64,000 nt of DNA from Cunninghamia lanceolata (taxonomy: Eukaryota; Streptophyta; Pinopsida; Cupressales; Cupressaceae), in NCBI GenBank assembly GCA_027924645.1, contig BSBN01000037.1, positions 2,046,001 through 2,110,000 of the forward strand, written 5' to 3'. The notes under the pieces were generated by a model, which saw only the letters and a program-made list of their open reading frames with translations, had not been told where the DNA came from and ran no database searches. The position numbers and the translations under genes are program-made. Of this stretch, positions 44,303 through 57,500 are shown piece by piece. Each line of letters starts with the position of its first letter. Position 1 is the first letter of the stretch.

Positions 44303-46736
44303 AAATTTATTTTTGGGATGTTCAGTGTGGCAAGGTATACTAATTGCAAGTTATAAGGCAGTTGGAGTTTCACCCATCTTATTCAATATTTAAAAAATAA
44401 AGTTTTAATAATTAACATTTTAAAATATTGAAATAGATGTTGAGAAAATCAAAAGATTAATTATATTGATATTTTGGCCCATAGGCCACTCTATATGTGC
44501 ACACATCTTGTAACTGGTAAAAATTTGATAGTCCCATTATTTTTTGGTTGTCTAAAAATAAAAATAAATTTGTGGTCCAAATAGTTGTCGCAAAATAAAT
44601 TTTAAATTTAAAAAAAAAAGGTTTAAACTGCCATTACACTTCAATTAGAACTTGCGCAGGGCATCCATGCGGTGTCAGAATGTTTGCACTATCAAACTCG
44701 GTACAGGCAAAGATGCAACAAAATGAGGGGCACCTTACATTGGACTACCCAATGTTAGCTGCCAATCAAAGTACTAGCTTTATGATTTTGTATTGCTTTT
44801 CACTGAGATAATCACTTGTTTATGCACGAATTCATCGCTCTATTATGAGATTTTGCAATATTCTGATACACAAAATTTCCACATTTGCCGTATTCAAGCT
44901 CTGTCACACTTGCACTGAAAAAAAGAAAGAAATGCAATAGCGGACTTTCTAAGATTTGTTAATATAGTTCAGTCAAGAACATACCAGTAATCAGAGTGCT
45001 ATGTTACAGCCTTGGAATGTTTCAGTTAAAGTTTTTGGCTACTTTTTATTGCCATATCTGGGTTTTGAACTGGGTTCACAATCTTACAAATGTTCACCTA
45101 CACTGCAGCGCTTTTTTTTTAATATTATTTTTCTGTTTTCTTTTTATTAATCTTTAATGGTAGATTATGCATTTGCTTGTTACCCGTCTGCTTTTTCAGA
45201 ATGGATCTAGGTTCTTTCTGAACTGAGCAACTTTGTGTTTCAGAATAAAAATCAGGAATCAGAGACTTCCTTTAGCTTAGTGCCAAAGACTGAAGGAATG
45301 GTATTTATTTCTAATTTTTATTTTGTACTGTATAGGTATGGTTGTGTCCGCTAGCAGTGCTGGTTTATCTTTAGGTGGGATCTCCATATTAGGTTTACAC
45401 CATAAAATAGAGTGATTGGAATTCATTTTTTACGATTAATGTGAAGATGTGTTTTTCATAGGGATATCATTCAACACTTAAGATCTTTGTCATGTTTACC
45501 TTGACTTTTAATGACAAGTTTTACCCTTGACGAATACAAGTTTATAACCTGTTGTCAGTGTGTCTGATTTACTTCATCTTAGTGGGAAGGTAAATACTTC
45601 TTGATTTGATAAATTTGACTGTACATCATCAGTTGTATGGAAGTCTATGTCAGGATAATGATCTACTTGAAGAGGAATATGGTGATCTTTAATATTGGTC
45701 AAAGGTAAAAGTTATAAAATTTAAAAATTATGATGAAGCTTATGGATGGGGAACTACCAGCATTGTAATATGCTAATAGCTTTCACCTCGTGCAACCACA
45801 ATGGCAAAAGAGATACGAGCTAATGAACTTCTCTTTATTGAGTGAAACTTTGGAGTAAAATGAAGAGCAATAACTTCATGGTGCACTTTATTATTGATCA
45901 AATAGAAGTGGTAAAGTTGTGTTCTACCTAATGGATTGTTGTAGTCATTGCATTATTGTAGTCAATGGTTTTAATTTTTTGATAATGATAAAAGGACATT
46001 CAATGCAAGTGGTTGACTAGGGAAAGTAAAATTTTGCTTTGGCTAGCTTTACCAATGAGGTATTCTATGTGAATGAGAAAGTAAAGTTTCTTGACTGTTG
46101 AATGCTCAATCTTAGTTTTTGGCAAGGACTGCTATACAATTTCCCCACAGAGAACAAGATGTCCTTGAAACAATGATTTTCTTTGGTAAGCTAACTTTAT
46201 GATTTAACTCTAACATTAAAATGGAGTAGGAGGAACATTTTAAAAGTATGAACTCACCCTATTCAAGTAATTTTCCTTTATTTGCATGTGGAGAGATCTG
46301 TATGTATATTATATTGTTGGTCATTAGTTTTGTAGTAAAGGGGCATGGCACAACACATTTTTTGCAATTTTGTTGGATATAACTATAAGATTTCCCTTCT
46401 CTTATTGTTGTTGGAATTTTTGCCTGCTAACCTTACCACTTTGTTTTCATAATTTAATCAATTCAAGTTTCCAACAATGAATGCAACTATATGATTTTCC
46501 TGAATCTCTTATTAGTATTAACCTTACCACTTTGTTTTCATAATTTAATCAATGCAAGTTTCCAACAATGAATGCAACTATATGATTTTCCTGAATCTCT
46601 TATTAGTATTGAAATTTTTTCTCGATAAACCAGATAAACATCATGATTGCTATGTTATTTAACTTATGAGAGGATTTTTATTTAATAATTAATTAGAATG
46701 TATTGGTAATTTGATATGTATCTTATGACTTTGTAG

Positions 46737-47691
46737 AAAGAAATAATTAACATATGTCGCAGCATGGGGAAGCTAGTTATAGTAGCTACAAACATGTTGG
46801 AAAGTATGATAAACCACCCACCACCAAATCGAGTAGAGGTTTTAGACATTGCTATTGTTGTACGAGAAAGTGCACATGCTATCATGAGAAACACGAAAAG
46901 TTTTTCTTTTTTTTTTTTTTGACAAAAGTGAATTTTTGGATTTCTTTTCTTGCAGGGAATGTTATAGGATTTTGAATGAGTTTCATATCTCAATTCTACT
47001 TTTGTCAAACTCTCAAAACAAAAAATTTAAAGCCAAATGATCCTGTGCTTTTCTACAGATATCATATGAAAGTTGTGAATCTGATGCACACTGTTGCATT
47101 ACACATTGAAGCAACTACATTAAAAGAAGCACCTCCTACTAACCTTGGTCATGCTTTTAAGGTTTGTGAAAGATATTTATAAGTGACAATATTTGTTTAC
47201 AAATGTATATAGCCTCTGAAGGGCCAACTCATATTCTTTTTTTTGAGAGTGAAATGATGCTCACCTGCTAGAGGAAACTCTATTTTCCATAGACATATGA
47301 GTGAGATATTTGCTTTCCATGCAACGATGATGTCAAACACACTTGGCACGTCAATTGTGGTGTTTACTAGAACTGGGTTTATGGCTACCTTACTAAGACA
47401 TTATCGGCCTTTTGGCATAATATTTGACTTTACAAATTAGTATGTATCTTGTCCATTACCTTTCACCATGATTTTATTCTAAGCATTATGGTATCAAATT
47501 GTTTTTGCAAATGATTTGCATATAGAGCTTATTGGTGGCAGTTTTTAAATATCTATGTTCCCTTCTTTAGTCAATGCAATTTCTTGATTTGCAATCTAAC
47601 CATGGCTTTGACTAAAGTTACTAATTATTTTGTTCGGTGGGTGCAGAGAAAGGGTAAAATAGAGACTTGCAAGGCTTTATCAATATTGCAG
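46737..47691 (+). pseudogene. Pyruvate kinase relic exons, unit B
   Basis: The same four exons as in unit A: (a) 46737-about 46896, (b) 47059-47161, (c) 47293-47439, (d) 47647-47691. Exon (a) keeps more ancestral codons than A (VATNMLESM and VRESAHAIM) but has lost 8 bp just before the SGET motif, and its first base after the acceptor is changed. Exon (c) reads HMSEIFAFHATMMSNTLGTS. Exon (d) has a 64-bp deletion removing the KPIYMPF part. Retention of different ancestral residues in A and B shows that part of the decay came after the duplication. Confidence 0.87.
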
Positions 47692-49793
47692 GTAAAGAAG
47701 AGTCTTGCAAAGTGTTTGTTTTAAGGCTTGCGATATGCCTTAAATATTTGCTTTTTGTTATAAATAAAAAACTATATTTTTTTAATTTCCAAAATCGCAC
47801 AAATTCTTCCTAGGCTCTACGGTTTAAAACCCTCAACTTCTGGTTTTCGTTATATCCATGAACATGAAAGCATCAAGGAATATAACAAGAACCATAATTA
47901 TTAACTTGATAGGCCTTCCTATGAAAAATGGACATCTAAAACAAATCCTCATTTTGACCAAAGTAAAATGGATTGTGCTAGCATGTATAATAGAATTTCC
48001 AATTGTAAATTCTTTTTTTTCCCAGTTTCTAGGTATAGCTGCTTCAACTCAACACAGAAAAAGAAAATGATGAACCACAGACCATCAAGGCTTCAGGGCC
48101 ATATGGTTGCTTGAACAGAATTGGCACTCTGTAAAAGGCACATCCACCTTTTGCATGTCTTCATTTCACCATACAAGTCAAAACCTTTTTAATATAAGGA
48201 ATTCTTGCCTTCGGCTATTGCTCTAGCTCACAGAAGTCATCTTCCAAGGTCTTCAACTGATAATCAAAGTCCATATTTTACCCCTCGTATACCTACTTTG
48301 AGTCACCACCCACCACATTCCCTTCAAGGGGCAGCATCTAAAAACCTTTATGGGATGTTCTTTGGTGTATTTGAAGAGAAGAAATAATACCCTCACCCTT
48401 ACAAAGACATCCCTTTTTAACTTGTCTATCTTCCTCTCTTACACACTTACACACTTCACATGAAGTGAATGCCAAAGTTAACTTTTAAACATGCACACAA
48501 TGAATGTGGACATTTGTTCACACACACAATGAAAGTCAAAATTCATTCAAACACACAAAGACTTACAATGAGCACCATTGAAGTTTGTTTGTAGACACAT
48601 TCCACACAAAGTTAGTTCATTCACATTTTACACACATAAAGTTTTTTGCCTACAACAAAGCACTTAATAAAGATTTAAAATGAAACAAATCGTTATAGTA
48701 TTTGTAGCCTTATCCACCAAATACTACATGTAATGACATTTAAATAAAAATATAAATGTATATTATTTAGTGATAGGCATATAAATATTTGTGCTATGGG
48801 CCATTTAATAGCACCTTAGGTACTTTTACTAGTTGATAATATAAAGACTTGGAGAGGAATAAGAGAGGAATAGCTTTTTCTTGTAAACATGGTATGTGGG
48901 TCTTCCAATATAGCTATATTTTCAATCAATTGATAAAGCTTTATTCTCAAACCTTATTCTTGTTTATCTTGCATAAATTAAGTTGTGTCCCTTTATCATT
49001 TTCAAGATTATTTTGTTCTTCTCTCTTGAATGCTAATATATTTCAAAACTGTAAACTTTAATCACAATGCATACTTTTTGTTTCAAATAATTTTTATTTT
49101 TTATCAAACAATAGCACCAAGATCATAAGTCACACTAATTTTTAAGTTAGTACATTTAATGGAAATTTAAACCATGTTGCATGGTTAATGTCATTCCATG
49201 GATGATATATTAGAATTATTATATTGAATTATATAATTATCATATATTATATATAATATTTACACAATTATATAATATGATGATAGAATTATCGTATATA
49301 ATTATGTCTAGAGGCATTCTACAGTTGCAGCGAGGTGGAGATGAGAGTCATCATAACAAAAAAATCAAAAAAATGTTTACTTTGTATTTAGAATTTTTTA
49401 ATTAGAAAGATGTTAAAGAAGCTAAGAATTTAAAATAATTTTTCTAGTTATATTATATATGGTATAAATAATAAATCTGATTATTATCTAGATTTATTAT
49501 ATTCTCTTAGATAAATCTCTTCTAATTACAAATCTATGACATATTATAATATATATAATGAGATAGATATATAATTTCTAGAAATATATATATATGATAT
49601 TATATACTTGCTTATAATATTTACGTTAATTAATTACAAGATTCATTTCATTCACCATATCTTTGGGATGAAGGAATTTTTTTATAGAAAAAAAAAATCA
49701 AATGATTATCTATATACTGAAGTAAATTTATAGGTTTGTTTATGCATAACTTTTATTTTTTTGAATATGTTTTTTATTTGTGTCTAAACTATT

Positions 49794-51743
49794 TGTTTTG
49801 ATTAAGGGTAATCACTTTTAATCAGAGCTCAAAACCGATGGGTTTTTGAAAGGGCCCAAACCCTTGTATAGCAGTCAGGCATGCATAAAAACAACACAAA
49901 TAAAGAAGCAGGCCCTAGGCCAAGAGGAACAACAAAACTTATACCAAGGAACAACAACCAGCTACGAACCAGCAACACTCCGCTAACAGCAGGGTGAGAA
50001 GAACCTGACTAGGACAAAGCCCAAGAACAGAGAAAAACACTCCTCTCAGGGTGGCTTAAAGCCAAACTTCATCAAGGAGCTCTCAACAACAACGTTGTCC
50101 TGTGGAATGGGTCATTGTCTTTTGGGAGAGACCTCAATGCCCACCAAATTCCCTTTTCCAAGCTCCTGAGCACTAGGAACCTCATTAAAGGGAGTACAAC
50201 TTGCAGGTGTTTCTGTGATATTTTCATTGTTTGAAGATGAGCTACGAAGAGCCACAGACATCTTACAACTCTTTTCAACCACTAAGGTCTTGTTTAAGAG
50301 ATGGCTATCATGCCTCTCATGCATTTCCAAAGAATTGGTAGCCTCTTCAGTGGGAGGGGAGGTTCCTGCTGAATATTATTATTGGACTTCCATCCTTTAC
50401 CAGATCTACAAACAATTGAAGCATGGCTAGTTCTATAGTAGTTGTGGTACATCCCTTGAGATTCCTCATAACATACTTGTTGCTTCTGAAAACCAAGCTT
50501 AGAAGAAAGAGTAATAGAAGAAGGGAGAGCTTTGTCAACAACAATGTTAACGTAAAATATTGCAAAATAAAATTGTTTCCTATATTTAGTCACCTCAACA
50601 ACAATCATGAAGTTACTTGAGGAACTAGAAATAGTAGTCCAAACTTCCCCATCCCAATATTTTAAAGGTAAACAGGGGAACCTGACCCAAACTGGAACAC
50701 TATCAATGTGAACTTTCTTGAGGTCTAAGCTAGTCTACCAATTCTTGAGGAAAAGAAAGGATCTACTAAAGAACTAGGGATCCCCCTTCTAGATCTGCAA
50801 ACTATCTCCTAGAAGTGGGAAAGAAAAGAGGAAGAATCCCTTCCTCGTCAGCATAATCTCCACATAGTCTTTCAATCTCCATTTCCTTTTAACCCAATTT
50901 TTTATGTTGTCTACATTGGGTCTATTACCTATAATTTTTCCGACCAGGGCATTATTCCATAATGAGGGCGATCTTTCCATCACTGAATCAGGGATGAAGA
51001 TCTTCCAATCTTGACCTTGAATACTAGAGTTTTTAGGAAAGAAGGGTTTAGGGGATATGTGCCAAGGTCCTCTAGCTTAGATAGCTCAGGATGTTGAACA
51101 ATAGTGAGAAAGGCAAGGAACCCAACTCCTTGGGTCGGCATCAGCCCTAGCCCCACAACTGCTTCCAAAGAACCTGCAGACGAATTTCCTTCTGAATAGA
51201 CATCAACCTGGGACTCCAAAGTCAGATCAACAATTTCAACCATGGGCAAGAAAAGGCACCCTTGAGGCCCTTGGCTCAGGGACTTTTTGGCCCAGAACCT
51301 CATTTACAAGCTTCCACTAAACACAAGGGGTAAGACAAGCAACAGGGGAAGACTTCCTGTTAACATCAGATCCATGAGGGCAGGAGAGAAAGTCTCTCCT
51401 CATTGCCTTGCTGAGATCGCCCTCCCCAACAATATTTTGGCCATAGAACATCGATTGGCAATGAGCTACCAAGCTATCAAGCTTTGGGCATCCAACCAGA
51501 GCTCCAATAAGTGTACGTCATCATCCTCCTTAGATGGGATGTCCCAAATGGTGTCTACACCTCCATCTTCCTCATCGCTTTCTGCTCCATCATCCTCATC
51601 ATCTTCTCCATTGGCTCCTTCTATGTTGCTCTCACCCTGGTTTGATACTCATCCACACTCGCTCTGGTTAGGGTTCCGCTTGCGTCCGTTTCCACCGCAC
51701 TCCTCATTTTTTAATTATTTTGTTGAGGTAGTGGATCTACTTG
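49794..51743 (-). mobile_element. LINE remnant with DUF4283 ORF1, unit B
   Basis: Copy of the unit A LINE remnant at the matching place, flanked by GTGTCTAAACTATT (49780-49793) and GTGTGTAAACTATT (51744-51757). ORF pieces: 50980-51303, 50789-50983 (WNNALVGKIIGNRPNVDNIK, better kept than in A) and about 50112-50608. Because it is in both units at the same site with the same deletion, the LINE was inserted and had lost ORF2 before the 9-kb duplication. Confidence 0.75.
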
Positions 51744-52100
51744 GTGTGTAAACTATTCGTTATTATAATCTAAAAGTTACTAATTAATTATCACTAATTA
51801 ACATTCCTCCTTATTTGATATATGTTACTTAAATCCCTTAAATTAATTTTGAAAAAAGAATTTAGAATTTAAAATAATTATCTAAAACCATTTATTTATT
51901 TTAAATTTAAAAAATCTAAAATATTTTATTAAATATTTTATTTATTAAGTTAAAGAATATGCAGAATTTTATTTAGAATATTAATTTATTTATTCTAAGC
52001 AACTCTAAATTTAAGAAAAAGATTTGAGAAGGATTGGGATTTATTTTTATAATTTTTTTAGAGTATTAAATTATTAATTTATTGATTTATGTTTAAATTA

Positions 52101-52210
52101 AACAAAGACTCTTCTTTACTTGCAATATTGATAAAGCCTTGGAAAAGGTCTCTTCAACATCATCACAGAATGGCATGTATATTGATTTTATACCCCAAGT
52201 CATGCAAGTA
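52101..52210 (-). pseudogene. Inverted extra copy of the last kinase exon, unit B
   Basis: Counterpart of 43211-43320. The minus strand encodes KSIYMPFCDDVEETFSKALS followed by ILQ in one frame and continues into GTAAAGAAGAGTC, the intron start seen after exon (d). It keeps the KPIYMPF-type part that the plus-strand exon (d) of unit B has lost. Confidence 0.82.
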
Positions 52211-53180
52211 ATTTTAAGATGAAATCAAATCATTAAAGTTCATGCAAACTCAAATTTTTGAATCAAGTGAATTAATTACAACCATTGGCTTCTTCATCCA
52301 AAAACCTATAAATTTAGGTCTCCTTTCACAAATGAGGAATGAGAAAAATCTAAACTTAAGTTTTTAAATCAAGTGAATTAATTACAACTATTCACTTCTT
52401 CACTCAAAAACCTACCTTTCCTTTGACAAATGAGGAAGAAAAAATCCACTTGTCCTTTCAATTGGAGGTTTGCACATAATTTAGAGTTTATTTTCAATTA
52501 TTATATTTTTTATTCTTTGTTTAATTTTTTTTTAAATAATAATTTTATAAGTCTTAATTATAGTGCATAATTTTTATATTGGTTTTAATATTTAAGCATT
52601 TTGGTAAAAGCCATGACTCTTGGATATTATTATTTGACAACTATTTTTGAAAAGAGACATATGAAGATTTAGGAGTTACAAAGAGGAAATATGAAAAGTT
52701 TTCATAACATTCAAAGTGAGATTATTTATTTCTTTTATTTACTTTTATAATTTTTAAAAAGGGAGACTTGCATGCATTTGGGTATTTTTGTTTTTTCTTG
52801 GAGATCTTTTTGAGAAGAAAGAAGATCTCGGATCTCTTTCATACCAGACACTTTAGGATTTTTCACATTTGAGAAGGAAGATTCTTATGACTTTATGAGT
52901 GCATTCTTTATCTTATGTTATATTGTTATCCTCAAATTTAGCTGCGCTCAATTTTTAGGATGACTCCTACGAAACTTGTCTGTTTCGTAGCCTACAACTC
53001 TAAGCATGCAAAACGAGGCGAATCACATTTGCCCTTGTGCATGGTCTTCTAACTCCAAAGAATCCATTCAAGTATTGTCTTATTTTGGTTTCTCAAGGTT
53101 TGTGAAAACATTTGAAATGACAAACATGTCAAATTGCAAGTTTGATGTTTTCCGGGAGTTAGAAAATTTTTTATTAACGT

Positions 53181-54290
53181 GCACGGGTGGCAAATTTTTC
53201 CGCCAATGCATATCAATTTTCTTGTCTTATGCAACGGTGGCAAAAAATGTCATCTATGCATGTTAGGCCTATTTAAGTTGCAGGGGCAACAAAAAATACC
53301 ACCCAAGCAACTTTTAATTAACATGATGTGTAATTAATGCACATCAAGTTATTGTGTTATGTCGATTTAATTGGTTTTAAAGGCTTTTATTTTTATTATT
53401 TATTTTCCCCCTTACCTCTGTGAATGCCCTGCGCCCTTGTAGAGTCTTTGTGATTGCTGAGCATACGCCATTAAGTAGATTCGACTGGTGATTTGTGCTA
53501 GGTTTTCGTCATTTTTTCATATCCATCGCCGCCGGGTAAGTCCTCCTTCTTTCCTATTTTTTTCCTATGTTTATTTTTAACACTAGGGTTTCATTGTTCC
53601 TTTGTTTATTATATGTTGTCGCTTGTATTTATTTGTGTTTCTTTGTAACTCGTTTAAAACCCTAGTTTTTTACTTTTCTCCGTTAGGAGTGTTGTCCCTT
53701 TTTGATAGTGTAAGTGTTTTGGTGATTTTCACCATCATGCTTGTCTTCTAAAAACCAATTAATCGACACTTCCTGTTGGTCGGTTTAAACTTCATTTCGC
53801 TTTCCTCCTTGTCATAAGCGGAAAAATTCATTGCTTTTACATCAGTAAGTGTGAAGGTCTTATTTTCGGTGTAACGTCGGCGAAAATTGCCAACTTTACA
53901 CTAAGTTTGTGTTTACCCTAAGTTTTCTATCCATGTGCATGGGCGGTAAATTTTGCCGTCAATGCGTGACATAAATTTTTACCCAATATGCATGAGCGGC
54001 AAATTTTTCCACCCATGTTAAAGACTTACCTATTATTATTATGTATGAGCCCTATTTTTCACCGCCTATACATAATGTCATAGATATAATGCTAAGTATA
54101 ATATGCAAGAGTGGAGTTATTCGCCGCTCCTCCATACTTGCAAAATTTTACCCTCATGTAGAGGTGTCAAAATTCGCCGCTCCTTCAAAACTTGAGTTTT
54201 TCCCAAATGTACGAGCAACAAAATTCACCGCCCTTGCACAAAAGCAATCTACTCCACATGAAGAGGCGGCAATTTTCGCCGCCTTTACAT
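53181..54290. repeat. Dispersed degenerate palindromes, core GGCGGCAAATTTTGCCGCC
   Basis: Near-palindromic sites with a GCGGCAAAWTTYGCCGC core and frequent GCATG before or ATGCA after: about 53181-53210, 53231-53260, 53876-53893, 53936-53966, 53989-54017, 54104-54140, 54157-54185, 54208-54238 and 54257-54290, with half sites at 53280 and 54050. Sequence between them is not repeated. The unit A/unit B junction (44295-44308) carries half of one. No gene lies here; the short ORFs come from the repeat. Function unknown. Confidence 0.75.
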
Positions 54291-54539
54291 CACTCACCTG
54301 AATTTCTCTAACTCTGGGAAATTTTTTCCTCTTGTCAACCATTGCCTACTTTCGCTCTGTTTCTTGCCTCCATCGCTCTCTAGCCCCGCTAAGTACATGT
54401 TCTTGAACATAATCTTCATCATTGCATTTCCCTATTGCCATATTTTCCTAACACCACAAAATCATGAATCTTGTGTTGCAGTTTCTTCTACACGTTTTTT
54501 GAGGTCTATCTTTCAACAAAGACACTTGTGATTCAAATG
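53291..54539 (+). other. Leader-like region before the second accessory ORF
   Basis: No gene apart from the palindromes. Pyrimidine-rich and CpG-containing sequence (for example CATCGCCGCCGGGTAAGTCC near 53523, which contains a good splice-donor-like CGGGTAAGT) resembles a promoter or 5' leader with an intron start. This is only a resemblance. Confidence 0.35.
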
Positions 54540-57500
54540 ACTGATCCGTCACCGAGGAAGACAAAAGTCATGAAGTATAAGTATCAGGGAGTGCTTCCTA
54601 TAACATTTGTGACATCTAATGTGGATGAGATCAGAGACACTAAGATTGGTCATGTGGACATGGCTGAGTTTGTGGAGAGAATGAAACAACAATCTCTCAT
54701 TCACTTTATGAAATGAATTGTTATAGAGAGCAACATTCACTCTGTGGCTACTTTCTCGATTGCCGCACATAATCCTGAGTTTGTACTTTATGTGGCAGCA
54801 CACTACAACAAGGATAATAGGAGTGTCATTGATGCCAACGGGAATGTGATTATAAGATTGGATCCAGAGTTCTTAGACAAAGTCTGCATGTGTCCTAGCC
54901 TTGACACCTGTGCAGAGATTGATTCTGATTATCCTCAGAAAGAATATGATAAGGATCTTGAGGCAAAAAAGAAGATAATCAACACCAAATGGTTGAAGTC
55001 TGCAAGGCCAAATCTCTCGAGATGGCGTCAAATCTTTCCTAGGAGTGATTTCATTGAAGAAATCAGTGATTTGATTACTCTTCTCAGTAGAGTAAGGGGA
55101 CTTTCTACATCTTCCACTTTTCATGAGTGGATGTATCTCTACATCAGGGTAATATTGAAGGGAAACCAAAAGATATTTTGGGGTGAATAGATCAGCAATG
55201 CCATCCATGAGCAGCTTACTAAGGTGTCCACTACTTCCAAGTTCTATATGACATCTTATCTTGTTTATAATGTTGCATCCATAAGGAGCTTTCCAGGTCT
55301 ATCATCAGAGGGAGATCGAAGGGTGGTTCCAGTGTATCAATATTATCCTCAATTGACTCTTAAGGGAGCTATTCATCATTTTAGGAGGGTGAATGATGCT
55401 TTCTTTGTTGTTTTCATGTGTTTGTTTGATCTTCAAGTAGAACAGAAGAGAGTTTCTGATGAAGTTTGGGCAGTAGTTTAAAGATTTGGTTGTTTGTATC
55501 TGCAATTTCCCACTTTCACTTATCTAAGAGTTGGGTATTTCCAAGGTTATCCCTATATGCTACCAAGGTATCCAAGTGACAAGATTGTGTTAATGGAATT
55601 ATGTCGATATATCATTGTTGTGCATAGTAAAAAAATGGAGCTGAAGAAACCTGGTTTCAGTTTCCCGATTGAGATTGGCAAGTATTCCATCCATACTTCT
55701 ACTAAGGCTAAGGCCATTGAATCTGAAATGTAACTTGTTACTATGAAGCATTTCAAGAGAAGAGTTAACTTTGATTACAGAAGAGTTAAGGATAAAATAA
55801 AGAAGAAATCTTTATCTCATGTGCCTATGGTAGAGGATGTCTGGGCTGATCTAAGAATAGAAGAAGACATCAAGAAGATGGACTACTGTTGATTGACTTT
55901 AAGTCAGGTTGAAGATTTGGAGTTGGCAGACATTCCAGAGGATATGACAGATGATGGCAACATTCTAGATCCTTCTTATGTCAGTGAAAATATTGAGGGC
56001 TCTTCTTTGCCTATTATTCAATGGTCAAAGAAAGAAGTCACTTTAATCACACAAAGATTCCAACCTATCTTGGCAAACACCAATGTTTGGTTGGAAGGTA
56101 AAGGCATTCATTTGAAGAACTTTGTCATTGGATTTGAGGATAAAAATCAAGAGCAAACATGTAAGCAGTCCAAACTAAGGACAGAGAACAAAAGTGATGC
56201 ATCTAGTTCTAGAAAGGCTACCAAGCCTAAGATCAAATTTTTGTCTAAGGGTGTTAAGGCTAAGGTAGCTGAAGAAGAGCCAATTGCTGAAGAGATAGCC
56301 ACTGAAAAACAGGCTATTGAGGACCTCGCTACTGGAGAATTAGTCACTGGGGAAATACCTTTAGAGGAAAGAGAAGACATTGAACAAGAAGTAGAAATAG
56401 GTGAAGAATAGGAACAACATGAAGAGCCTACCATGTCTCCTCAAAAGGACATGTCCCAGGAGCCACATGTTTCTTCTCCTTTGAACACTTTTTTAGTTTC
56501 CCTTTCTACACCCACTGTCTCTGTTACCCCAGTTACTCCAATTGTTATTCAATCTTCTGGTTCTTCTCCATCTCTGTCTAAGACCATTTTTTATAGTCCT
56601 AAGACTACTTTTGATGTTGTTTTTGGTTCTTTTGAATCTTTGCCTAGCTTGTCTTCCCCATCATATGATATTGGTGCTCAATCTATTTTAGCTCAATTCA
56701 TGTCTGGTTCTGAGCAAGTTCCAAATGTTGATGTGCCAGGTGCTATTTTTACCAACACTTCACCAATTGTGACCACAACTAGTGTGAGTTTAGCTCCTTT
56801 CGCACCAATTATGGATTCAAATTTGGATGCAAATGTGTCAGTACTTCCTCCATGGCTTTCATCGCATACCCTGAAGAGAAAGAAACAAGTCGTCTCCCCA
56901 GATAAATTCAACTTTGAGAAATTGGTCCTATGAAGACCAATACCAAAAAGAAGCCAAAGACTCTATCCAAGCTCTTTGATGATAAAGGTTACAGGTATGC
57001 AGAGATAGCACAACCTCCTCCTAATGTGACTATTGAAGATTTTGATATGAGTGACTATTCAATCTCAAGAGTTGGATTGGGGAAGATCACACATGAGGGC
57101 ATAAAGGTTGATGCCCAATTCACACTCAATTCTCTTATTGTCAAATTTGATAAAGAGAAGAAAATGAAGGATCAATATAAGGCCAGGGTTGAACAGTTGA
57201 TTGCAATGCTACAGAAAATCACTTTGACTTCAAAGTCAGTGGAACCTATGGCTATCATTGTTGAATATCCTGTCATTCAGAAGGTTGAGAAGATACATGC
57301 AAGAGGAAGAATGGTCGGGGAATAAATTTGGAAAGAATGATTACACAAGGTACACTTCTTTTGACAACTTCTATGGAAAGAAGAAACAAAATGGAAAAGG
57401 TAAGTACTGAATTGGATGAGGTAGTTGATGCTTTGTCTCAAGAACTCTAGGACATGGATGAAAGTCTAGAAGAGTGGGTGAAAATGAAGAAGTTGAAGTT

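Larger units (their letters stand above)
44303..53197 (+). repeat. Tandem duplication, unit B (8.9 kb)
   Basis: Second copy, directly abutting unit A. The junction is GTGGCAAATTT|ATTTTTGGG; the left flank of unit A reads CAAAATTTATTTTTGGG and the right flank of unit B reads GTGGCAAATTTTTCCGCC, so the only homology at the crossover is about six bases (AAATTT). It is shorter than A by about 420 bp through several deletions: about 350 bp before the kinase exons and 64 bp within the last kinase exon. All components of unit A have their counterpart here in order. Confidence 0.95.

Noticed and set aside
54041..54342. ORFs on both strands rich in Ala, Lys, Phe and Ser
   Set aside because: They arise from the palindromic repeat, which reads open on both strands.
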